In this document: positions 1 through 11,000 of the stretch, in pieces
Layout: each line of letters opens with the position of its first letter
How positions within the stretch are numbered: the first letter of the stretch is position 1
From: Lineus longissimus
Taxonomy: Eukaryota > Nemertea > Pilidiophora > Heteronemertea > Lineidae
Direction: 5' to 3'
NCBI RefSeq assembly: GCF_910592395.1
Contig: NC_088309.1
Span: 24,678,599 to 24,742,598 of the forward strand
Length of the DNA: 64,000 nt
Notes under the pieces: model-generated
The model's input: the letters and a program-made list of their open reading frames with translations, nothing else
Told to the model about the DNA's origin: nothing
The model's database searches: none
Translations under genes and position numbers: made by a program

Positions 1-487
1 GATGGCCCATTTCACTCCTTGCTTCTACTTCACCTATAGTCTCATTGCAAACGCCTCAGTTCTATGATATCACATTCACTTTCAGCTGTCATGCAACACA
101 ACAACTGTGCTATCTGCCATCGCACATCAACGAAGAAGTGCAGCCGCCCACATTCCACCTCACGTCTGTCTGACCAGCTGCAATCCTCGAGGACGCCCCA
201 CTGTACCACGATTTCACTACGATGTTTGACAAGAAGGAGCAGTGCGCGAGATAGGCTAATGAGCAGACTTCCCTCGCTTGAGTTTCGGAAGAATGTTCCA
301 TATCGCGCTAAGCTGACCACTGCTGACCATGACAGGCGTGCATTGGACTGGTACAGGTTGGAACTGAACATTGAATATGCTGGTGGTGACGCTTTCTGAT
401 GAGAAGTTGGTCGTGACTGATGCAGTATCCTTGGACTTGTCCACAGCATCGTTCAATCATTGCTCTCTGAGCTGCCTTGATTCTGTA

Positions 488-549
488 CCCAAATACTAAG
501 ACCAAATGCCTGTTGACTGTGCTTTAAGAGAGACTGGCGCCATGCCTAG
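488..549. repeat. Direct repeat copy 1 (left arm of foldback unit)
   Basis: About 62 bp nearly identical to 845-906, with only a few substitutions (for example taag/tgag and ggcgcc/ggcacc). This copy has no matching right arm, so it may be a truncated relative of the 865-930 foldback. Confidence 0.8.
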
Positions 550-864
550 AGATATGACTGACCCCTATTGGCAAATTTGTATGACTTTATCTTGCCTACC
601 TAGCTGCTGCCTATAGTCTCCCTTTAACTGCGGAACACTTCAAAGTCGATAAAATGCCATGTTCCACCTTTTAATGTGTTCAGACTGCCATTTTCAAAAT
701 AATCAAGTCAGGACACTGCCTTCTAGTCTCATAATAAATTTTGCTTTCCTCAATATATAATAACATTTCTTCTTCTTCAATGCTTTCATCATTCCAAACT
801 TCTCCTCCTCTGACTTTTACAGGGGTACAGTCATGGCAATCAAAACCCAAATACTGAGACCAAA

Positions 865-930
865 TGCCTGTTGACTGTGCTTTAAGAGAGACTGGCACCA
901 TGCCTAGTCTCTCTTAAAGCACAGTCAACA
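865..930. repeat. Foldback (inverted repeat) element
   Basis: The arm 870-893 is the exact reverse complement of 906-929 (24 bp). The middle, ggca-cca-tgcc, extends the pairing with a small bulge, so the whole unit folds into a hairpin of about 30 bp. No transposase and no clear target-site duplication were seen. It could be a small MITE or an inverted duplication of the 488-549 repeat. Confidence 0.8.
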
Positions 931-1132
931 GACACCAACCCCCTCAGACTCAGAAACCACAAACGCCCAACCCTTCCTGCTACCCTAATACTTCTGGGTG
1001 GGGTCTTAGCTTGCCCTGGCATAGACACCAGATACAAGGAACCTCGGTTTTGAGTCTCATTCGAAGGACTGTGAAGAGCCAGGAATTTTAGTTCCTTGAA
1101 AGCCACGCCGGTTCATCCAGACACACGATCAT

Positions 1133-1206
1133 GGGTTCTTCCCGGGATCGAACCCGGTCCCTATTGTGTGGTGGCCAGCAGTGTAAACCACTAGGCCATG
1201 CGACCA
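1133..1206 (-). repeat. tRNA-derived SINE-like head (pol III boxes)
   Basis: On the minus strand the sequence has an A box TGGCCTAGTGG (1188-1198) and a B box GGTTCGATCCC (1144-1154) about 33 bp apart, the spacing of an internal pol III promoter. The T-arm pairs (CCGGG/CCCGG), but only the outer three pairs of the acceptor stem fit. This points to a tRNA-derived SINE or tRNA pseudogene rather than a working tRNA. The tail and full length were not resolved. Confidence 0.6.
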
Positions 1207-1361
1207 AAGAGTTTCTCACGATGACACATGAAATTTGTGTATGATGGAATCAATTATTGGCCTACGGCAGGCTGCTTCGACTTGGTGAACCCCGGTTTGA
1301 ACAGTTACAGCCACGGCCGCTAAGGAATTAGTTTGATGTCTATAGCTACAGAAAAAACAAA

Positions 1362-4305
1362 ATGGCAGCCAAAGCATTGCCGGTGCATGCAAAACCTTCT
1401 CGATTTGCTTTGCTAAAAATCGAAGATGATGAGGATGATGACAATGCTACAAGCTGCCAGCCTAATGAGAAAGAATATGGCAAAGGAAACCAGCAAGCTG
1501 GGGCTTCAAAAAAGAAGAAAAAGAAGCGAAAGGGCGAGGGAAGCCAGTCGGAAAATGCAGAGGTTGTCCATCCATCCATCACAATGAGTGCATTCGCCGA
1601 TTCGGGCTCGGTCATAGGCCTACATTCGTGTGTACGCCGCACAGTGCATGCATGCCTGTTTTAAACATACTGACATTTCCAAATTAGATCCTCGCACCAG
1701 TTTGAGGTTGCTCTTTAAACATGTCAAAGCCAAAACAAACCTGAATATAGGCACATATCAGACAAAGGAATATGAAAAAAAATTTCGGCCATTTCATGAT
1801 TTTCATTTGAAACGGCCCTTTTGAAAACCCAGTCGGTGGATATAGGCCTAGAGTGGTTTCAAACTTTCATACATACACACATATACATGTATTTACTGCG
1901 ATAGGCTTGACATCACGTGGATATGTCGCTGTAAAATAACTGCAGTTCTGGAATTCAGTGCAACATAGGAGGACGTTCTCTTGACTCTTCGAATGAATTT
2001 TTATATCAATTTTCCAGCTTCGAAATCTTGCATTTGGTGGCAACAAACCCAAATCAGCAAAAAGCAACCAACAACAAAACCAACATGGGCCGCCAACTGC
2101 TGAACAGTGGGAACTATGGAAGAAGACGGATAGTGAGGTATGATGATTGCTTCTAATTTTGCGGCTGTCCCCCTCGCACAAGATGCTTATGACTATCAGT
2201 CAGCTACTGGTATCCATCTCAGCCGAGTAAGAAGTATTGATGAGTTATAAGCTGATAATGTTGTCATCTAAATGGCTTGATGTTGAGGATACCAGTTTTG
2301 TTTATTCGTTAACAAGTTGAGTGGCTTATGCAAACATTTGGGCTTTAGTTACAACCATACTTATTATCTAACATTATAGTTCACCAGCGAGACGTATGAA
2401 AAAGATCTGCAGGAAGCCCTACTTCAGAGCAAACTGGAGTTTGAAAAGGAAAAATTGGAGAGTTCCAAAACAGGAAACGATGTAGACAGTGGACCCCACT
2501 CTCGTGGAGACAGGAAAAAAAAGAAGCAAAAAGATAAGCCAGCGACAATGAGTCTTGAGGAATTTAAACTTCATGAAGAATCGAAATCAGAAGAAGTGGG
2601 AAAATCAAGGTCTCAAGGTATAAACAGAATGTCTTCAGTTCTGTTAGTTCGGTTCAGCATGCTTTGAATCGGTAAATTCCAATTTTTCTTTCACTATGAC
2701 CAGGTGTATTGAAAAATGTGTTGTTTGTTGTCAGTCAAATCTGGGTCTGCAAAAGGAACAGTTGTGAATGACTCCCATCTTCTTTATCATGCATCTTGTG
2801 AAAAACATTTTATGTGATTGTCCTGAATCTGGTTAGATTGGGGGTTTGTCTTGATGGATGTCTAACATTTGATTGTTTTTCTTTCAGGTTTTGAAGAACC
2901 AAAAACACGAATTGCTGCTGAGGATGGTGATACAAAATTCTTTAACACCGTTGACTCTGATGCTTCAAAAATAATCTTAAAAGAAAAAATACAGGCTGAG
3001 TATACGAAGGTCAGTAGAAGTCTTATTGTTGTCTTTTATATTGCTCATTTTTCACCTACAAAAGTCAGGGAGCGACAGATTTGCTGTTGGCAACAGAAGG
3101 GTCAGAGTTGAGGGAGCTAAATATAAATCTGTATCTTAGAAAATTGAGATAATTGAAATTGAAAAAAATCTGGACTTGTTCCCAACAAATTCAAGTCTGA
3201 TAGACTCTGATACATGTAGCAAACAGCTTTTAACAGCTGAATCCTTAAGAAAAGTCTGACTGCAGCAACCTTACACTTCAGTAGAGTATTAGGTGCAAGG
3301 ATTTGAATGATCAGATTTCTCATTTGTTGCCTTCCCAGCAATACATAGCTGAAAATGCAAGGGCAGTGCACTACGAAAAAGAGATCAGCAAAAAGGATTA
3401 GGAGCTAGTGATGCTGAGAGCGACAATGAAAAATATGGATGAAGAATTGAAAGAGGTGAAGAAGAGGAATAAGCAATTATGCCATATCCTAGCACAGGGA
3501 GAAAGTGAGTAAATAAGTTATCTCTTAAGTGCTGACTCGTGTATTACTGAGTCTGCCTGTGACAATGTACATGAACACCTTCAAGTGACAGTCAGTCAGT
3601 GGACTTTATGCTACCCAGCTGAGAACTGACAAGGGGAGGATTGAAGATGAGGACCACCAAAAACCAGATTGAAAATGTCTGTGTTTCTTTCATTGCAGTG
3701 AGAGACAAAGCAGAAGTTTTGATGACTGTTGAACAGCTGACTCAAGTCAAAGATGAACTCACAGAACAGGTAGTTATGTTGCCAGAATTTGAGACGGGGG
3801 GGGTCTTCCTTGCATGTACATGTACATGTACATGAACATACAACAATGTCCTATCATTTCAGGTTATAGATTTAATGGCTGAACTTGAGAGGGAGAGATC
3901 CAAAGTCCATGCATTAAAGCACGAGTTGGAGAAATATGAGAAGCTCCATGATAAACATGAAAAACCAGAAAGTAGTGCAAGTAAAGGCAAGCAACATGTA
4001 AGTAGGCTTTTTGAATGACTGTTGGAAATACACTCTGCCAGTTCCGATATCGAACTGGAGCGTGTCGTGGCTCATCAACGTGTTCAAATGGTCAGGTTCG
4101 TCAGCATGATTGACCATGCAAGTAGTTTAGTGTTACTTTGTCAAAACTTAAATGAAGATGAGGTAGACTAGTCTATTTTTATGTGTGATGCTTGACATGT
4201 ATAGAATTTAGTAAATATTTGTCGAATTCGATTTCTATAACATTTTACTTAATTTCTGAGTAATTTTCTGTTTCTACTTTTAAGGGATCTGGGAAACACA
4301 GGTGA
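1362..4305 (+). CDS. GKAP1: GKAP1-like (G kinase-anchoring protein 1), with an in-frame stop in exon 5
   Basis: Eight coding exons join in one frame: 1362-1562, 2018-2137, 2380-2617, 2888-3009, 3339-3504, 3699-3769, 3863-3997, 4285-4305 (1074 nt, 358 codons including the final TGA). Every junction has GT/AG and matching phase. Family landmarks in order: SRFALLKIEDD near residue 13, a lysine-rich run (50-58), LRNLAF at 68-73, ETYEKDLQEALLQSKLEFEK opening exon 3, MSLEEFKLHEE, then a Lys/Glu coiled-coil C-terminus (KKRNKQL, VKDELTEQ, RSKVHALKHELEKYE). The length is close to the human protein (about 366 aa). Known GKAP1 anchors cGMP-dependent protein kinase I-alpha, largely at the Golgi. Oddity: codon 248 is TAG (3399-3401), which would remove the C-terminal coiled coil. 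Everything downstream still looks like intact coding sequence, so this is either a recent null allele, a sequencing error, or the exon is bypassed. I am confident of the family, less so of function. Confidence 0.85.
3339..3504 (+). pseudogene. GKAP1 exon 5 carrying a premature TAG
   Basis: This 166-nt exon is flanked by cttcccag and gtgagt. In the frame set by exons 1-4 it reads 20 codons, then TAG at 3399-3401 (context K-K-D-stop-E-L-V), then 34 further codons typical of the family coiled coil ending near KKRNKQLCHILAQGE. A single change from CAG or AAG would explain the stop. Skipping the exon (166 nt) would shift the frame. Confidence 0.75.
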
Positions 4306-6192
4306 TATCCCAACAGATGAACTATGGAACAGTCAGATGGAGCCCAGAAAGCTTTTTAATCTGTTAATAGGAGTATCTTGTGAAAATTGGGAGTTTAAAC
4401 CTTTCTCCTCTGGCGATATGAGATCTAATGGGTTTAAAGTAATCTGTGATATTCACAACTTCATTACAATCTTATATCTGCCTATCATCAAAATCATTTT
4501 CACTTCTTTGTATTAGTACTTCTGGCAGACGATGACGATCGCTGCAAACTTTGTTGAGGTCACAATTGTCGTGTTGATTCATTGTCAACGGTCATGTGGT
4601 GGTGAGTCCCCAAATCCCATCCCCGAACAGACCCTGTAGCGTTTAGAGTTTATTAAAATGTTTATTACGTCATCTCATCAATGACAATGCCAAACTTGGT
4701 ATTCTTCAGACCATTTTTTTCTTCTTCCATTTAATGTGCTTGTGTTGCAAAGTGGACATTTGACCATTGGCTTTAGATTTTGATATACCTGTGGCTGGCT
4801 GTGGTTCCTGCTTTCATATCAAAGGTACATGTACAGTAGAACCTATCTGAAATACACCCTTGGGGCTGTAAATGCTCTCTTTATAGAGACCTCCGGAGAA
4901 CAGAAGTCAGATTGAAGAGAATTTACCAATTCGGGAACGAAATGGTGGCCTTTTAGAGAGTGTGTTCTGCCAATATCGAAGATGTCGGCTGAGAGAGGTT
5001 CCACTGTTCGTCTTTTTCTACCTTGTGTCTGCATTTAAAAATTGTATTCTTTTACCCAGGCAGTTGTTCCAGAAAAGAAAGTACGTAAGAGTTGCTACAG
5101 GCAGACCCATATTCCAAAAATCGGGTGTTATGATGGTCACCTGAACTAAAAAATATTAATTTTTATACACTCTTTTCTGGGACGTCCTGTATCTCTAACA
5201 AATTTTCATGAATGATGGCTTTTATTTGGTAGTTGGACAGTCCAGGTAATTTTCAAAGGAAATGTAATTTCTTTTACAAATAAAACACCTGTCATATTAA
5301 GATATCATGTTGTCATCTTCTTTTGATGTTTCCCCCCTCGAGAAATGTGTGTTGGTTGCTCGTCCACACGGCAAGCAAGGTGTGGTGAATACCGCTATTC
5401 TGATATCTGATGGAGTGTTGCTCCATCTTGGTTGTGCTGTCTTCATTTTCTCGATCCTGTCTAACCTGTCGTCAGTGCCTCTTCAATACGACTACTGTCT
5501 TTTAGTGAGGTTGTGACTTTGTCTCCATGGTCATATTGCGGCCTTGTCTCGGAGCTTGTGGTCAAATTGAAAATTTGTAACCAAGCATGTAGCGTATGAT
5601 GACCCAGATAAGTGACAAGGAAGTGCTGGTGAATCCTTATTGAAGGATTCGTAAAGGAGCTGGCCTATTGATCGCGGCACTGTCTTCAAGATTGGGTCCT
5701 CAACCTTTTGTTCGTGTGTTTTCATGAAAGAACAGGGACATACAACGCTTTGTTTTGTCGAGTTGTGACCTTGTCTCTTGGTTTATCATAATTCATTATG
5801 ATTTACTTAGAATTACGCAGACCGGTAAAAGATATGCTGGCGAATCATCTTACTTGTATTTTAAAAAGCTTCTCGCTCCATCTGTCTTGGTAGAACCGGG
5901 AGACTTACATGTACACGATATGTGTGATACAACACAGTTTTTGTTGTACATCCGCTTGATCGAGTTCGAGTTGTGACCTTGTCTCTTGGTTAAGATGTGA
6001 CTTCAGTTTCCACAGATGTCGCTAAACGCAGATGGGTGACAGTGCATCCTGTAAATATTCTGAAGGAATTTGTTGCTTTCTCTTTGTTTGCTGGTAATCT
6101 ACTCTGAAGTTGTTCTCGTCTTCGAGATAAGACGTCCGTGCTTTTCAATCAACTCACGAATACCTTGAGCAGAAATAAAATTAGGAAGTGAC
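4306..6192. other. 3' flank of GKAP1 and intergenic DNA
   Basis: No coding exon recognised. A candidate poly(A) signal AATAAA lies at 5279-5284, about 1 kb past the GKAP1 stop. It could be the transcript end, but this is unproven. Short open frames at 5307-5516 and 5755-5976 show no family features. Confidence 0.4.
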
Positions 6193-6303
6193 TATTTGGC
6201 AAGCCCGGCTGGCCGAACAGGGTGGCTTTTTAGTGCTGTTTGGCAAGCGGCTCTCCAAACAGGACAAAAAAAGATGCCTGTTCGGCGAGCGGCTTGCCAA
6301 ATA
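6193..6303. repeat. Inverted/direct triplet of a GC-rich 27-bp motif
   Basis: 6193-6221 (TATTTGGCAAGC...GAACAGG) is matched by an inverted copy at 6277-6303. A further direct, slightly diverged copy lies between them at 6239-6263. The outer copies can pair into a stem of about 27 bp. Origin unknown; possibly the ends of a small DNA transposon. Confidence 0.7.
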
Positions 6304-8091
6304 GACCCGGCCAATAAACTAACTGAACATTACGATCAAGGAATTATAGAATTTTTATTATTATATATCTTATGATTGATATGTACATCGATATTTGAAT
6401 TTTTATTTCAAGCGCTTTAGCAGTAGTTTTAGAAACTGGTGTAAAGAAAAATGTAAGCTTAGACACTTTTGGAAACGCTCTGATCAGCCCCTTTGGCGTG
6501 TAGATAAGGTATATGTATCATCAAGAATTGATGAAGACAAAGTTATTTATTTTAGAGTTTCTCATATGTATATTCTTGGGTTGCATATGATAGCAATGGC
6601 CATATGAAATGGTTTTTATTAATCATGGCATGGGTGATCGGAGTAGATATATAGTTGACAGGAATAAGATTATGAGCTATTTCCAAACGAAAATGAAAGT
6701 AAAATGCTGGACTGTTGAAAAAGTTATAATCATTCCATCCTCCTCCAATGCTATGACGTCTTATTAAAGACTATTAAAAAGCCTTCCTCCGCAAATAAGC
6801 GTTAAGCCGATTCACAGTACATGTCACACACGTCGCCTTCCTTCATTCCCTCGATTGCACTGACGTAGTGCGGCGTAAAATCGCGAAGGTAATATGCGTG
6901 ACATTCAAATGTGGATATAGTATATAGACGTTTGTATCGTTGATATCGTTTGTGATTAAATGTATCCCTTGAACAGTCTGGAGATATATGGATAATGTTC
7001 CATGTATCAATGGTTATCACCCATAACCACTCGTCGATTCTATCGATCAGGCCTTATTGACAGAAATACATGTGCTCTTGCACACCTCACCTGACCAGTA
7101 GTAGTGTCTGATGCTTACAATCAATGATACCGTGATAAAGATGGAAGGCCCACATGACGATGGTGCTGTGGTTATGAAATTACCAATATACATTGTATAT
7201 ATATCGAACAGTCTGGAACAGTGTAAGTGATGCATTGTAAGTCCCTTCAGAAGATATCAGGTGGATAATGATAATGACGAAGATAGTGATAATCATGATG
7301 ATATGATGACAGTTATACATGTTATACGTGGCGATGGACGAGGGTCATGACGATGACGATGCATGATAACGATGATATATGTACAGCACGGTACCTTTCT
7401 ATTTTGATGCGTGATGGCGATGATGATGATGTAATCAAATACTCTCGCTATATACATGACATTAAAGAAGAAAATAATACTTTTCAATAAAGCACAACAA
7501 ACATCACAGAGTGCATTAAAGAAAGAGCTTGTTTTTTCAGAAAAATGTGTTCTAGCATCAATCATAACCGACATATTCATCTGTTTCATTGAGTATACAT
7601 AGTATGTACAATAATATTCTATGAATAGTGCCCATTTCGCATTGCCCCGCAATGTCATCTGTCAATGCCACGCCCCCCCCCCCCCCCCCCCTTGGACCAA
7701 ATTCACCGATTTCCGCCTCTTCGACAAAAAGGTGAACCAGTCAGGGTCGCCACAAGACCGTCCGCGTCAAATCAACGGTCTCCTGATCACTGAAGGTTGC
7801 CCCTTGCCCCGTTCATTGGTGCTTAGGTATCAAGAAACGCATCGGGAAGATCATCGCGGTCGAACACGCCGCCGCCGCCGCCAACAGGCAATTTAACGAA
7901 GCTTCTCATATAGCTCAAGAGGCAATGCTAGAGGTTTAGTCGTGTTTTTTCTCTGATTTCTGAATCCCGGTTAAATAATTGCTCTAGTATTACGTGGAAT
8001 GTACTTTACATGCTTATAAATGTATGTATAAACTGGTCTAAGGAAAGAACTATGGATTGATACCTCTAGGAAGTCAATATGTATAACGTCA
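6304..8091. other. Intergenic, microsatellite-rich
   Basis: No supported gene. Contains degenerate GAT/ATG trinucleotide DNA (about 7264-7440), a 19-bp poly-C tract (7673-7691) and a short GCC repeat near 7868-7885. Open frames such as 7293-7658 (-) and 7621-7896 (+) lie within this simple sequence. Confidence 0.5.
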
Positions 8092-11000
8092 TTAACTGCT
8101 GTCGTGTTCAATCTTGACGTTCTTTCCCAGCGGCACAAGCAGTAATATAGAGACCGTCGACGAAAGCAAAATAATGAAATAAGCATAGAAAAGACAGCGA
8201 TCAATCAGCCTGGCCACTTCTTGCCAGTCTCTGTTTTTCTGACTGTACATTCGCTGTTCTTCCTGTCTCTTGATAATGATTGACAACCGCCGGAGAATTT
8301 CCTCCCCTTCCGTAACTTTTCGCGATTTCTTTTTCGGATCATGTTTACCCTGGTAGGTTCCGTTTCCTGGCAGTTTATGTTTCGTTGAGGTGTTTTCTCC
8401 GTTCTCGTACTCGATGAGGTTACACTCGGAGCTGGTTTCGCCGATGTAGTGCAGGTTGATCCCATTCATACTTTCCCGTAGAGGTGTCCTCATCGACGTA
8501 GGCGATGGTGAACGCCTTTCTGACCTGCTGTGTACGTTAGTGGGAATTTTGAAGAATTTACCGATACGAGCAGCGACACCTCGCAGCCAGTTTGGAACTT
8601 CGTTATCTTTCGTCTCACCCTGGTGGTGAAGGTTGGAGATAATCACCGCCAGCATGACTGAGAGTGACGTCATGAACATCACAACCGTTAAGTATACACC
8701 TGAAACAACAACAAGTAAATACGTTTTGAGTGCACGATGATTTTCGACAGGCAACCCATCCTTCCCCGTTAATATGATATCATGTTTCCAATAAACGACA
8801 GCACGATCAGCCTTCTTACGAGGAAATATCTAATTCTTGGCTACTGAAGAATCACCGCGACCTTGATGAGACCAGGGTATTTGAAAGACTCTGATGAGAT
8901 TGAACTGCACCCTACGCCCTCTAGGAGCACGGTATTCTGATTATCTCCATGTGTCGTAGGTTTCAGGTTTCCAGTCTACGGACAGTGGATCGAGGCGATG
9001 TGGCAAATACAACTCGACCCTTCAGTAGTAAATCAACGCCTGTCTTTGCAGCTCGACAACATCTTCCCCAGCATTCGCTCGATGAGCGCTTTCTCGTTGT
9101 TGTAAACGTGAGTGAGAGGACGGTTGGGCGTCAATAACAGATAATTAGCCCAGTGACTCGATCTTCAGTGTTATCCTTAATCACCCAATCTATACTGCCT
9201 ATTAATCCCTCAATGGAACGACGGGCTGTAAAAAAAGCATCTTAATCAACTTACCAATCAAGGGGACATAGAAAGACGTGGCCGGCATACTCTCGGCAAT
9301 GAGCAACATGAAGACAGAGAAAGCCAGGAGTACAGTCAACCCCAATGTCACTTTTTCACCGCTATCAGGTGGCATCCAGAATCCAAGCAGTGTCAACGCT
9401 GACAGCATAATACAGGGTACTATAACATTATAAGTATAATAAAGCGTCCGTCTGCGCATGTGTAAAGTGAACGTAATATCTGGGTAAGGTTCAGGACAAC
9501 AGGAATAAATGACGTAGTTGCGGACTACTTTTACATCAATGAGTTCCCATTCGCCGTTACTGACGTAATTTTTCAGGTCCACACCATTCGATCTGTTGAA
9601 CACGTCCACTTGGGTTCCATCGTAAGCCCAGGAACCGAATTTAAGCAGACAGATCTGGTCGTCGAAGGGGAAGTACGTGATGTCTATACTACATGTGCTT
9701 CTGAGTTTGACAATAGGTGGCCAGAAGACACGTCCTTGGTTGTTTACCATCGCTAGCGCTGCCATGTAGCCATCTGTGTGGTCATCCGCACTGGAAAGAG
9801 AAATGAGACACCGTCAAAACAACGAGGCCTCGCTTCTCGAGACCTTTGCTTGTCAATCATTTGCCTTTGCGAAGGAGAAGGAGAAAAGGAATATTCAGGA
9901 GGAACTAACCATGCTACCGAGATGTCATTGGCAATAAGATGGGCATACGATGAAAAAAACCCTAACTATCGGGGATTACGGAATTGACGTTCTGATAGAT
10001 AAGCCATTGGAAAATAGATTGGTTATTTGAGCCATGGCTGATGTCAATTTGTCTGGTAAAAACAATGGGGTCGGATCAAATTCGATTGCTTGGTGATTCC
10101 ATTGGACATATGTTTTTTCTTCCAGTGGGAAATCCCTATATATGATCATGATCACCACGAAGAAGAGGCCTGCAGGCGGCAAAAACTTATGGGCATCGTT
10201 TTTCGGCGTCTCTGAATCACTCACGCCGTAAGTGGCTCACATATTCGCTTAGCGAGGATCTGAAGAACGTAAATATACTGGAAATATTAGAGAACAGAAA
10301 AAGCCAACTCCGCCGAGTAACTGCCATGCTACGTAATGCCCCTCGAAAGAGAGATAAATCATTATACATCATATACATGTATTCGGGTACTTCAAACTAC
10401 CAAATAGGATTTAATATCACCAGCTAACCATTTGTCAGTCTCGTGCTAGTCAACAATTCTACTCAAATTCAACATTTATTGAAACGGAAATTCATATCTT
10501 GCATTATATAATTCACGTATTCTCCTCTATCTCGTGTCAATACTATTCAAATCGCAGAGGAATGCTAAGGTAATCAAATTTACAATTTATCTCTAGGGAA
10601 ATGGTTCCATCTCAAGTTCAAATGCTTATCTCCATGCGAGTACGCCTGAGAAAAGGAGGTGGGAGCAAAAACTATATTCGGGGATCAAAATTCATACATG
10701 TATTCCTCAAGTGACATCTCTCTCTCAAAGGCTTTTATTGGAATGATACGGGTGGGTAAATACAAGAGCACTAAGAAAAGTGGAGTGTTATTGGCCATAT
10801 GATATATTCTGATGACTATCTTGCCCTTCGAGGGTTAGTCCATCGAACGTTGGGATCAACACGCCTTACGTGTTATTCAAGTATCACCTCTTTCTCAATT
10901 TGAAAGGTTTTTATTGGAATGATACGGATGGGTACATATAAGGGTACTTGATAAAATGGAGTGCTATTGGCTATAATTTTTTATTAGTATATTGCGCGCT

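Larger units (their letters stand above)
1..1132. other. Intergenic, repeat-bearing flank
   Basis: No gene is supported here. Open frames on both strands between 42 and 456 overlap one another, resemble no family I recognise and lack splice or start context, so I treat them as chance or as remains of an unidentified repeat. The stretch holds two direct copies of a roughly 62-bp sequence (488-549 and 845-906). The second copy runs into a long inverted repeat, listed separately. Confidence 0.5.

Noticed and set aside
42-456. Overlapping open frames on both strands (up to 135 aa)
   Set aside because: Several frames are open over the same DNA, none has a recognisable domain or splice context; most likely low stop density by chance.
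1133-1206. Functional tRNA gene on the minus strand
   Set aside because: The A and B boxes and T-arm fit, but only three acceptor pairs form and no convincing anticodon arm is present; kept as SINE-like.
7293-7896. 121-aa (-) and 91-aa (+) frames
   Set aside because: Read through GAT-rich, poly-C and GCC microsatellites; low-complexity translation.
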